A DNA stretch of 18,756 nucleotides from an uncultured Burkholderiales bacterium (GTDB taxonomy: Bacteria > Pseudomonadota > Gammaproteobacteria > Burkholderiales > Thiobacillaceae), in contig CALAMX010000020.1 in the NCBI GenBank assembly GCA_937925755.1, positions 1 through 18,756 on the forward strand, given 5' to 3'. Shown here one piece after another: positions 1-8,415 of the stretch. Position numbers and translations under genes: made by a program. The notes under the pieces are model-generated. The model did not search any database and was not told the DNA's origin. It worked only from the letters and a program-made list of their open reading frames with translations. Positions within the stretch are counted from its first letter, which is position 1, and every line of letters begins with the position of its first letter.

Positions 1-542
1 TCGAGGAAGGTCTCGACGAACTTGGGACGCGCGTTGCGGTAGTCGATGTAGTAGGCATGCTCCCACACGTCGATGGTCAGCAGAGGCTTGTCGGCGGTGG
101 TCAGCGGGGTGGCCGCATTGCTGGTGTTGACGATGTCCACCGAGCCGTCGGGTTTTTTCACCAGCCAAGTCCAGCCGGAGCCGAAGTTGCCCACGGCGCT
201 CGCCAGGAATGCCTTCTTGAATTCGTCATAGGAGCCCCATTTCTTGTTGATGGCTTCGGCGAGAGCACCGGAGGGGGTACCGCCACCGCCCGGCTTCATG
301 CAGTTCCAGAAAAAGGTGTGGTTCCAGACCTGGGCGGCGTTGTTGAAGATGCCGCCGGCCGGCGCAGTCTTGATGATGTCCTCCAGGCTTTTGTTCTCGT
401 ACTCGGTGCCTTTGATCAGGTTGTTGAGGTTGGTGACATAGGCCTGGTGGTGCTTACCATGGTGGTATTCGAAGGTCTCGGCGCTCATGTGCGGGGCGAG
501 CGCGTCCTTGGGATAGGGAAGGGGGGGCAGTTGGTGTTCCAT
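1..542 (-). CDS. sodB: Superoxide dismutase [Fe], 3' end cut by window edge
   Basis: Cytoplasmic superoxide dismutase that converts superoxide to hydrogen peroxide and oxygen. I translated the minus strand from an ATG at 540-542 and read 180 residues without a stop before the window edge; family members are about 193 aa, so only the last dozen or so residues are missing. The expected metal ligands are visible: His27 (YHHGKHH), His75 (VWNHTFFW), Asp158 and His162 (DVWEHAYY). Gln71 in the AAQVWNH segment is the second-sphere glutamine placed as in iron-type enzymes, rather than the GH-Q arrangement of manganese types, so Fe is the likely metal. A GGAG ribosome site lies about 7 bases upstream of the ATG. 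The gene is divergent from kdsB. Metal preference is inferred from sequence only. Confidence 0.95.
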   Translation of the reverse strand, partial: MEHQLPPLPYPKDALAPHMSAETFEYHHGKHHQAYVTNLNNLIKGTEYENKSLEDIIKTAPAGGIFNNAAQVWNHTFFWNCMKPGGGGTPSGALAEAINKKWGSYDEFKKAFLASAVGNFGSGWTWLVKKPDGSVDIVNTSNAATPLTTADKPLLTIDVWEHAYYIDYRNARPKFVETFL

Positions 543-581
543 GTCGTTTCTCCTGTCAGGTTGTGAGAAAAAACCACCGCA

Positions 582-611
582 ATTTTACGGGACCGGGGGC
601 GATGGGGGCAA
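582..611 (-). promoter_or_regulatory. Candidate sigma70 promoter of sodB
   Basis: On the minus strand a -35-like TTGCCC (606-611) and a -10-like TAAAAT (582-587, five of six consensus bases) are separated by 18 bases. They would give a leader of roughly 35 bases before the sodB ATG. Placement fits, but this is only a consensus match. Confidence 0.4.
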
Positions 612-852
612 TTGTTGACAGGAATTGTAAACTATTCCTCATGGCTTGTCGTCGTTGCTTGTGGGGCGATGGCGGGCGGGACTGGGGTGCCGCGGCGGCC
701 ACTTCATGGTACTGGATCGCGAGCGGCCTGGCCTGGTCCTTCTGGTTTGTGTCAAGCAAGCATTTTGTAGTGTTGCAGACAAGGGTCTTGGGTGTAGTCT
801 GTACGTATTGATCGGCATCCGCTATAACACGCGGTATTCCATACGATAGGCC
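612..852. other. Non-coding stretch between sodB and kdsB
   Basis: Together with the sodB promoter this makes a gap of about 310 bases between two divergent genes. Short open frames exist on both strands, but none has a convincing ribosome site or protein-like composition. A TATAAC at 823-828 could be a -10 box for kdsB, but no acceptable -35 lies 16-18 bases upstream. I see no tRNA, hairpin-plus-T-run terminator or repeat array here. Confidence 0.5.
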
Positions 853-1635
853 ATGCCCAGTTTCTACGCCGTCATCCCTGCCCGCTATGCCTCCACGCGG
901 CTACCGGGCAAGCCGCTCGCTGACATCGCTGGTAAGCCCATGGTCGTGCGTGTGGCGGAGCAGGCGGCGGCGAGCGGTGCGGCTGGGGTCTGGGTGGCGA
1001 CCGACCATCCGGCGGTGGCCGAGGCCGTGCGAGCGCACGGTTTTGAGGTTTGCATGACCTCGCCCGATTGCGCCTCGGGCACCGACCGTCTGGCTGAAGT
1101 GGCGACACGCATGGGGTGGGGAGAAGAGGCAGTGGTGGCCAACGTCCAAGGTGACGAGCCGCTGATCGACCCCGGACTCATCCGCCAGACCGCCGAGGTC
1201 TTGTACGAGCGACCGCAGGCTGCCATGGCCACCGTCTGCCACCCCTTGCACACGATTGAGGAGGTGTTCAACCCCAACGTGGTGAAGGTGGTGTTGGACG
1301 CGCAGGGCTATGCGCTCTACTTCTCCCGCGCCCCCATCCCCTGGGCACGCGATGCCTGGTCTGGCACCACGCCGCTGGGCATGTCCTCCTCTCTGCCAAG
1401 CGGATTGCCCGTCTTCCGCCATGTCGGCCTTTACGCCTACCGGGTCGGTTTTCTCCGCCGCTATCCGCATCTTGGCCGACCGCCGATCGAAGACTTCGAG
1501 GCCCTGGAGCAGCTGCGTGCCCTCTGGCACGGCTATCGCATCGCGGTCGTGACCCACGCCCAGCCCAGCCTGCCCGGTGTGGACACCGAGGCCGATCTCA
1601 AGACCGTACGGCGTATCTTTGCCGGTAGGGCGTAG
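853..1635 (+). CDS. kdsB: 3-deoxy-manno-octulosonate cytidylyltransferase (CMP-KDO synthetase)
   Basis: Cytoplasmic enzyme that activates KDO with CTP, giving CMP-KDO and PPi for the inner core of lipopolysaccharide. It implies a Gram-negative outer membrane. The 260-aa product has the usual family length and motifs: the nucleotide-binding PARYASTRLPGKPL at 9-22, GTDRLAEV at 76-83, the metal-site VQGDEPLI at 98-105, FSRAPIPWARD at 157-167, HVGLYAYR at 190-197 and the C-terminal GVDT at 242-245. The ATG at 853 begins exactly at the conserved N-terminus, although the ribosome site in front (GATAGG) is weak. Residues 170-186 form a slightly longer glycine/serine-rich loop, as seen in some relatives. 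The kdsB-adk order is common in betaproteobacteria, but a 239-base gap here suggests adk has its own promoter. Confidence 0.96.
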   Translation: MPSFYAVIPARYASTRLPGKPLADIAGKPMVVRVAEQAAASGAAGVWVATDHPAVAEAVRAHGFEVCMTSPDCASGTDRLAEVATRMGWGEEAVVANVQGDEPLIDPGLIRQTAEVLYERPQAAMATVCHPLHTIEEVFNPNVVKVVLDAQGYALYFSRAPIPWARDAWSGTTPLGMSSSLPSGLPVFRHVGLYAYRVGFLRRYPHLGRPPIEDFEALEQLRALWHGYRIAVVTHAQPSLPGVDTEADLKTVRRIFAGRA

Positions 1636-1734
1636 CGAAAGCACCCGGCTGGATCGTCAGGGAAGTTCTCCCCTGAGGGAGATGGGCGTATCGTGAGTCG
1701 AGTTCGCCGACTGCCCACACTGCTGCTCTGTGTA

Positions 1735-1772
1735 GAAATAATCTCGGCTTATAAGCAAATATAAAAATTTAA
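1735..1772. promoter_or_regulatory. AT-rich segment with a 10-bp palindrome upstream of adk
   Basis: In the 239-base gap between kdsB and adk, a markedly AT-rich patch stands out against GC-rich surroundings. It contains a perfect palindrome GCTTATAAGC at 1747-1756 and a TATAAA at 1760-1765, either of which could supply a -10 box. No good -35 sits at the right distance. It most likely marks the adk promoter or an upstream element, 100 bases or more before the start codon. The rest of the gap shows only a weak hairpin (TCAGGG 1657-1662 with CCCTGA 1671-1676) without a T-run. Confidence 0.3.
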
Positions 1773-1874
1773 CTGTCTTTGGCGGCCCGGGTTGAATACG
1801 CTTTGGTACGCTCAGGTATGTGACCCCACCCAACCCCTACCCGGCAAACGGGAACGAACTCAAGAGGTTATTGC

Positions 1875-2540
1875 ATGCGACTGATCCTACTCGGCGGCCC
1901 CGGCGCGGGCAAAGGCACCCAGGCCAACTTCATCAAGGAGCGTTACGGCATCCCACAGATCTCCACCGGCGACATGCTGCGCGCCCACGTCAAGGCCGGA
2001 ACCGAACTGGGCCAGAAGGCCAAGGCCATCATGGACGCCGGCGGTCTGGTGTCGGACGACATCATCATCGGCATGGTGCAGGAGCGCCTCAAAGAGGACG
2101 ACTGCAAGGCTGGCTATCTGTTCGACGGCTTCCCGCGCACCATTCCGCAGGCCGAGGCGCTAAAGGCCGCGGGCGTGCCGCTCGACGCCGTGGTGGAGAT
2201 CGACGTGCCGGACGAGGAGATCATCAAGCGGATGTCGGGCCGGCGTGTGCATCTGGCCTCTGGCCGTACTTACCACATCGTCTTCAATCCGCCCAAGGTC
2301 CCCGGCAAGGACGATATCACCGGCGAGGATCTGATCCAGCGTGACGACGACAAGGAAGAGACGGTGCGCAAGCGGCTGGATGTCTATCATGCCCAGACCG
2401 AGCCTCTGGTGAAGTACTATTCTGACTGGGCCGCCACGGGTGACCCGGCAGCACCCAAGTACTTCAAGATCAACGGCGTCGGTTCGGTCGAGGCTGTCCG
2501 CGATGCCATCTTTGCCGCGCTGGACTCGGTGCGTAAATAG
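1875..2540 (+). CDS. adk: Adenylate kinase
   Basis: Cytoplasmic enzyme interconverting ATP + AMP and 2 ADP, setting the adenylate balance. The 221-aa product is the long bacterial form: P-loop GGPGAGKGTQ at 7-16, AMP-site STGDMLR at 30-36, FDGFPRT at 83-89 and a full LID domain at about 122-160. The LID has His/Ser/Asp-type residues (VHLASGRTYH) rather than the four cysteines of zinc-binding versions. The ATG at 1875 is preceded by AAGAGG about 7 bases upstream and starts directly at the beta strand leading into the P-loop. An upstream frame beginning at 1820 overlaps it but is a shadow. AMP recycling matters in this organism because APS reductase uses AMP in sulfite oxidation; that functional link is inference. 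The 115-aa unknown gene follows after 14 bases, probably in the same transcript. Confidence 0.97.
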   Translation: MRLILLGGPGAGKGTQANFIKERYGIPQISTGDMLRAHVKAGTELGQKAKAIMDAGGLVSDDIIIGMVQERLKEDDCKAGYLFDGFPRTIPQAEALKAAGVPLDAVVEIDVPDEEIIKRMSGRRVHLASGRTYHIVFNPPKVPGKDDITGEDLIQRDDDKEETVRKRLDVYHAQTEPLVKYYSDWAATGDPAAPKYFKINGVGSVEAVRDAIFAALDSVRK

Positions 2541-2554
2541 CCCTACTGGCTCCG

Positions 2555-2902
2555 ATGGAAATCCCGGGTTTCACACCAGCCGACCTGGCCTTGGTGCAGA
2601 CCACCCTCAAGGAGCGCTTCGGCCATGACATCGAGGTGCAGGAGGTGGAGACCGAGGTCAGACTCTCGCCGGCAGACCGCGAGCTGACCGTTTGTCCAGC
2701 GCTTTTCTGGAAGGCGGAGGATTGTGGCTTCGTGGTGGCCAAAACAGGGCCAGCCGGCTATCGGGCGATGTTCTACTACTCGGTCAAGGACCGTTACGGT
2801 ACCGGCCGTGAGGAATATGACAACCTGGGTGATTGCGTCATCACGCTCTTAAAAGTCCAGGAGGAGGTGGGACGCCAGCGCGCCCAGGAGGGTGCTGGTT
2901 GA
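2555..2902 (+). CDS. Conserved-looking hypothetical protein, 115 aa
   Basis: I do not recognise this protein. It begins 14 bases after the adk stop and ends 8 bases before an intrinsic terminator, so it is probably the last gene of an adk transcript. The product is soluble and acidic-to-neutral, with no signal peptide or membrane segment. The N-terminal 40 residues look helical and charged, the middle (about 40-75) contains a hydrophobic CPALFWKAEDCGFVVAKTG stretch typical of beta strands, and the end is a charged helix. Two cysteines at about 47 and 56 could be incidental. Codon use is like that of its neighbours, and the position between adk and pfp supports a real gene. No function is proposed. 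Confidence 0.75.
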   Translation: MEIPGFTPADLALVQTTLKERFGHDIEVQEVETEVRLSPADRELTVCPALFWKAEDCGFVVAKTGPAGYRAMFYYSVKDRYGTGREEYDNLGDCVITLLKVQEEVGRQRAQEGAG

Positions 2903-2909
2903 TTAGAAC

Positions 2910-2940
2910 GGGCGTGGCACGAGCCGCGCCCTTTTCGTTT
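2910..2940 (+). terminator. Intrinsic terminator after the adk unit
   Basis: GGGCGTGGC (2910-2918) pairs with GCCGCGCCC (2923-2931) across a 4-base ACGA loop: nine pairs with one G-U. TTTT then CGTTT follow. It sits 8 bases after the 115-aa gene and 23 bases before the pfp start codon, so it separates adk from pfp or acts as an attenuator for read-through. Confidence 0.8.
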
Positions 2941-2962
2941 GGAATCAAGGAGAGACTCGAGT

Positions 2963-4219
2963 ATGGCCAAGAAAAAGAATGCGTTCTACGCCCAGTCCGG
3001 TGGCGTGACCGCCGTCATCAACGCCTCTGCCTGCGGTGTGATCGAGGCCTGTCGTAAACACAGCGACGTGATCGGCAAGGTCTATGCCGGCCGCAATGGC
3101 ATCATCGGCGCGCTCACCGAGGACTTGATCGACACCAGCAAAGAGAGCGACGAGGCGATTGCCGCCTTGCGCTATACCCCCTCCGGTGCTTTCGGCTCGT
3201 GCCGCTACAAGCTGAAGAGCCTAGAGGCCAACAAGCGCGAGTACGAGCGCCTGATCGAGGTGTTCCGCGCGCACAACATCGGCTATTTCTTCTATAACGG
3301 TGGTGGTGACTCGGCCGACACCTGTTACAAGGTGAGCCAACTGTCCGAGGCCATGGGTTACCCCATCCAGGCCATCCATGTGCCCAAGACGGTGGATAAC
3401 GACCTGCCCATCACCGACTGCTGTCCCGGCTTCGGTTCGGTGGCCAAGTACATCGCAGTCTCGACGCTGGAGGCCAGCTACGACGTGCGCTCCATGGCCA
3501 AGACCTCGACCAAGGTCTTCGTCATCGAGGTCATGGGTCGGCATGCCGGTTGGATCGCCGCGGCTGGCGGTCTCGTCGCGGACAAAGGCATCCCCGTTGT
3601 GATCCTGTTCCCGGAGATCGAGTTCGACCCGGAGAGATTCCTCGCCAAGGTGGACGAGAACGTCAAGAAGCACGGCTACTGCACCGTGGTGGTGTCCGAG
3701 GGCTGCAAATACCCGGATGGCCGCTTCCTGGCCGAGCAGGGCACCCGCGATGCCTTCGGCCACGCGCAGCTAGGCGGTGCCGCGCCGGTGGTGGCCAACA
3801 TGATCAAAGAGAAACTCGGGTACAAGTACCACTGGGCCGTGGCTGATTATCTGCAGCGCGCCGCCCGCCACATTGCCTCCAAGACCGATGTGAAACAGGC
3901 CTACGAGCTGGGCAAGGCTGCCGTGGAGCTGGCGGTCAAGGGTAAGAACTCGGTCATGCCCACCATCGTGCGGATCTCCGATGAGCCCTACAAGTACAAG
4001 ATCGGTGTGGCCGACCTCAAAGACGTGGCCAATGTCGAAAAATTCATGCCGCGCGACTTCATCAGCAAAGACGGCTTCGGCATTACCGAGAAGTGCCGCA
4101 AGTATCTCACCGGCCTCATCCAGGGCGAGGACTATCCCAAGTACGAGGGGGGCCTACCGGTATATGTGACGCTGAAGAATGCGCCGGTGCCGAAGAAGCT
4201 GCCGGAATTCAAGCTCTGA
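2963..4219 (+). CDS. pfp: Pyrophosphate--fructose-6-phosphate 1-phosphotransferase (PPi-PFK)
   Basis: Cytoplasmic, reversible phosphofructokinase that uses PPi instead of ATP: fructose-6-P + PPi to fructose-1,6-bisP + Pi. Related enzymes of autotrophs and methanotrophs also act on sedoheptulose phosphates and can run in reverse to make PPi. The 418-aa product has the phosphoryl-donor loop QSGGVTAVIN at 11-20, YNGGGDSADT at 111-120, the catalytic PKTVDND at 141-147 and MGRHAGW at 191-197. The lysine before TVDND (Lys142) replaces the glycine of ATP-dependent enzymes and is the family mark of PPi use. I chose the ATG at 2963, with AAGGAGA about 9 bases upstream; an in-frame extension to 2939 would run into the terminator's T-run. 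Followed by a 73-aa gene and hppA, so PPi-using genes are clustered. Confidence 0.95.
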   Translation: MAKKKNAFYAQSGGVTAVINASACGVIEACRKHSDVIGKVYAGRNGIIGALTEDLIDTSKESDEAIAALRYTPSGAFGSCRYKLKSLEANKREYERLIEVFRAHNIGYFFYNGGGDSADTCYKVSQLSEAMGYPIQAIHVPKTVDNDLPITDCCPGFGSVAKYIAVSTLEASYDVRSMAKTSTKVFVIEVMGRHAGWIAAAGGLVADKGIPVVILFPEIEFDPERFLAKVDENVKKHGYCTVVVSEGCKYPDGRFLAEQGTRDAFGHAQLGGAAPVVANMIKEKLGYKYHWAVADYLQRAARHIASKTDVKQAYELGKAAVELAVKGKNSVMPTIVRISDEPYKYKIGVADLKDVANVEKFMPRDFISKDGFGITEKCRKYLTGLIQGEDYPKYEGGLPVYVTLKNAPVPKKLPEFKL

Positions 4220-4261
4220 CCGGCCAAGGGCCCGTCCCCGTACCGACCCGGCGCCATCACC

Positions 4262-4483
4262 ATGACCCTCGACCGCGCCCGCCAACTCCTCAAGGTCCAG
4301 GCCGATTTCGGCGGTTTTTACAACGCCAACTCGGCCAAACTGATTCTGTCCGAGGTCAACCGAGAGCACGGCCAAGCCGCGGTCGACCAGTTGATCCGCG
4401 AACTCAACCTCGACGCCATCTTCGGCTTCGAGCCGGGCACGCGCTTCGAGGGCGGGCTGGCGATCGGTAAGCCGGATCTGTAA
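4262..4483 (+). CDS. Small hypothetical protein, 73 aa
   Basis: I do not recognise a family for this small protein between pfp and hppA. The start is the ATG at 4262, 42 bases after the pfp stop, with no strong ribosome site visible. The protein is soluble, with no signal peptide, membrane segment or cysteine. The N-terminal half looks like two helices (LDRARQLLKVQADFGG, then a segment ending with EHGQAAVDQLIREL), and the last third is glycine-rich (FEPGTRFEGG). Its length, sensible composition and position between two functionally linked genes favour a real gene. A regulator or partner of either PPi enzyme is possible but unsupported. Confidence 0.65.
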   Translation: MTLDRARQLLKVQADFGGFYNANSAKLILSEVNREHGQAAVDQLIRELNLDAIFGFEPGTRFEGGLAIGKPDL

Positions 4484-4596
4484 TGATTTTCTAACCGGAG
4501 AAGTGTAAAAGCGAATCCTGATGTGCTAGGCATAGGGCGCGCAGGGGATGTTCTACCTGTCCCGACCTATTCGACCCGCGTGGAGGAGAAAAAGCG

Positions 4597-6648
<2,052 letters not shown>

Positions 6649-6657
6649 TTGGGCCAC

Positions 6658-6692
6658 AAAGCGGGCCGGAATTGACTCCAGCCCGCTTTTTT
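6658..6692 (+). terminator. Intrinsic terminator of hppA
   Basis: AAAGCGGGC (6658-6666) pairs perfectly with GCCCGCTTT (6681-6689) over a 14-base loop, and the second arm runs into a six-T tract (6687-6692). It lies 9 bases after the hppA stop and closes the PPi-metabolism block. Confidence 0.9.
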
Positions 6693-6810
6693 GGGCAACA
6701 GGGGGAGTCCGTCCGTATCTATGCGAGTTCCTTACTTTTTGGCAAGGTGGGTGCGGGCTGATCGATTGTCCGTATACGTCTTTTCGTTCACGTCCAAACA
6801 GAGGAAAGCC

Positions 6811-8106
6811 ATGAGAATCAGGACCTTGACCCTAGTCATGACGCTAGCCGCCAGCACCCAACTGCTGGCCGCGGAACAGCCCCCCGCCAGCAGCGTGCTC
6901 GCCGGCCAGCCGGACAAGCCCGTGCCACAGACGCCCGAGGCCTGGCTTGCGCGCATGACCGACTTCACCCAGAACCTTTCGGCCTTCCGTGACCCGCGCG
7001 TCTTCCTTCCTTGGTTGAACACCGTCACCGAACCCAATTTCTACACGGCCGCCCTGATCGGCATGCAGGACCCGGTGGGCTGGTTCAACATGCTAAACAG
7101 CATGGTCAACCCCAATGCCTACCGTAACTGGGCACAGTTTGCCGACCCCGCCATCACCATGCGCTGGTTCGCCGCTGCTGCCGACCCGGCCTTCTATACC
7201 GCCCTCACCACCATCCTGACCGATCCTGGCAAGGCCATGCGCTGGGCCCTGTGGCCGGCCGATCCCAAACTGTGGGGGGCCTTCCTCAATCTCATGAACC
7301 CTGGCCTCTATCTCAAGTGGACCCTGGCGCCCCTGGATCCGCGCGCCCTGAGCCTCATGGCCAACGTTGCCAACCCGGCCACTTACCTAGGCTGGATGGG
7401 GGCGATGATGGATCCGCGCACCTATGGGCCGACCTGGGCCAATCTGCTGACCTACCAGCCCATGCCCTCCGCCAGCTCCAGTGCGGCCGTGAGCGGCGGC
7501 GATTTCACGCCGTTCCCTATGGCCCAGCCGATGGGGCCTGCGACGCCGGCAGCCGCCCCCGCCAAGGCGGAAGACCAACCCAAGCCAGCCGAGGCGCCGA
7601 AAGCGGCCGAGGCCGCGAAACCAATAGAGGCGCCCAAGCCCGCTTTGCTGCCGAAATCCGCCGATACGGCCACTCCGGTCACCGCTTCAGCGTCAGGCTC
7701 AGCGGCCCCCGCACCCACGGTGAGCAAGATGGTGCTCTCGGGCGACACTCTGTTCGCCCTCGGCAAATCCGGCATCCGCGACCTGTCCAAGGAGGGCAGG
7801 CAGCGGCTCGACGAGGTGGTCGAGAAGATCAAGGCCTTGGGCGAGGTCGAGCAGATCAAGATCGTCGGTCATGCTGACGCCAGCGGCAAGCCGGAGGCCA
7901 ACCGCCGGCTGTCCGAGGCTCGTGCCCGTTCTGTCAAGTCCTACTTGGTGGCCAAGGGCGTGAAACCCAGCGTCATCATCACCAGCGGTATGGGCGACAC
8001 TCAGCCGGTGGTGCAGTGTGACATGCAGATGCCGAAGGACAAGCTCGTCGCGTGCCTGGCACCCAACCGGCGCGTGGAGATCGAGGTCGTTGGCAAGACC
8101 CGCTAG
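6811..8106 (+). CDS. Secreted OmpA-family protein with twelve DP-type 12-13-residue repeats
   Basis: Predicted periplasmic or outer-membrane-associated protein that binds peptidoglycan through its C-terminus. From the ATG at 6811 (GAGGAAAG four to five bases upstream) the product is 431 aa; an in-frame extension to 6691 would begin inside the hppA terminator and hide the signal peptide. Residues 1-21 are a typical Sec signal (MRIRTLTLVM..., cleavage near LLAA). Residues 61-213 are twelve tandem repeats starting D/N/E-P with an aromatic around position 5 and often a Trp at position 8. Residues 214-304 are a Pro/Ala/Lys-rich linker. Residues 305-431 are an OmpA C-terminal domain (VGHADASG, RRLSEARARSVKSYL, NRRVEIEV). 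Two cysteines (403 and 415) may form a disulfide in the domain, as in several OmpA-like proteins. The role of the repeats is unknown. Confidence 0.9.
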   Translation: MRIRTLTLVMTLAASTQLLAAEQPPASSVLAGQPDKPVPQTPEAWLARMTDFTQNLSAFRDPRVFLPWLNTVTEPNFYTAALIGMQDPVGWFNMLNSMVNPNAYRNWAQFADPAITMRWFAAAADPAFYTALTTILTDPGKAMRWALWPADPKLWGAFLNLMNPGLYLKWTLAPLDPRALSLMANVANPATYLGWMGAMMDPRTYGPTWANLLTYQPMPSASSSAAVSGGDFTPFPMAQPMGPATPAAAPAKAEDQPKPAEAPKAAEAAKPIEAPKPALLPKSADTATPVTASASGSAAPAPTVSKMVLSGDTLFALGKSGIRDLSKEGRQRLDEVVEKIKALGEVEQIKIVGHADASGKPEANRRLSEARARSVKSYLVAKGVKPSVIITSGMGDTQPVVQCDMQMPKDKLVACLAPNRRVEIEVVGKTR

Positions 8107-8122
8107 GCCGCGCCGATAGGAG

Positions 8123-8143
8123 AGCCGCAGGTCGTCTGCGGCT
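8123..8143. terminator. Perfect hairpin between convergent genes
   Basis: AGCCGCAG (8123-8130) pairs with CTGCGGCT (8136-8143) across a 5-base loop, exactly in the 36-base gap between two convergent stops and touching the minus-strand TAA. No T-run follows on either strand, so it may be a weak bidirectional terminator or a 3'-end stabiliser. Confidence 0.4.
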
Positions 8144-8415
8144 TATGTGCTGTCCTCGCTGTGCACGGGATTGACCCGCTGCCAGGAGTTTTCGTTGAGC
8201 TGCACCTCGTATTTCGCCCAGCGCAGAAATTCCTCTAGGCTGCATTCGCCGCTCTTGCGCCGGCAGGTGCCGGCCATGCCCTTGAAGCGAACGATGGTCT
8301 TCCCGCACTCTGGATCAAGGATGAGCGCAAGTACCAGGCGCACACCCCAGGCGCGGCCGTAGGCGCCATTGCTGTAGTAGCGGCCGGGGCCGATGGCGAG
8401 TGGCGGCATGCTCAT
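8143..8415 (-). CDS. Hypothetical protein, 90 aa, coupled to the VWA gene
   Basis: I do not recognise a family. The ATG at 8413-8415 overlaps the TGA of the upstream VWA gene in an ATGA arrangement, so translation is probably coupled and the two products may act together. It is the last gene of the unit that follows aprA. The 90-aa product is soluble and basic, without signal peptide or membrane helix. Its N-terminal half contains GRYYSNGAYGRAWGVRLVLAL and looks like beta strands; the middle holds three cysteines (37, 51 and 58), and the CRRKSGEC pair could bind a metal. The C-terminal part (EEFLRWAKYEVQLNENSWQRVN) looks helical. Coupling to a NorD/CbbO-like gene is the only functional hint. 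Confidence 0.75.
   Translation of the reverse strand: MSMPPLAIGPGRYYSNGAYGRAWGVRLVLALILDPECGKTIVRFKGMAGTCRRKSGECSLEEFLRWAKYEVQLNENSWQRVNPVHSEDST

Noticed and set aside
615..620. Perfect TTGACA -35 hexamer on the plus strand
   Set aside because: No -10-like hexamer lies 15-19 bases downstream, and kdsB starts more than 200 bases away.
556..849. Short frames in the sodB-kdsB gap on both strands
   Set aside because: They overlap one another and the candidate sodB promoter, lack ribosome sites, and have no recognisable protein character.
1657..1676. Possible terminator hairpin after kdsB
   Set aside because: Only a six-pair stem with no following T-run; too weak to call.
1820..2344. 174-codon plus-strand frame overlapping adk
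   Set aside because: Overlaps the clear adk gene in another frame; Arg/Gly/His-rich and without family features.
6691..6810. Upstream in-frame extension of the OmpA-family gene
   Set aside because: It begins in the hppA terminator and places 40 residues before an obvious signal peptide; the ATG at 6811 has a good ribosome site.
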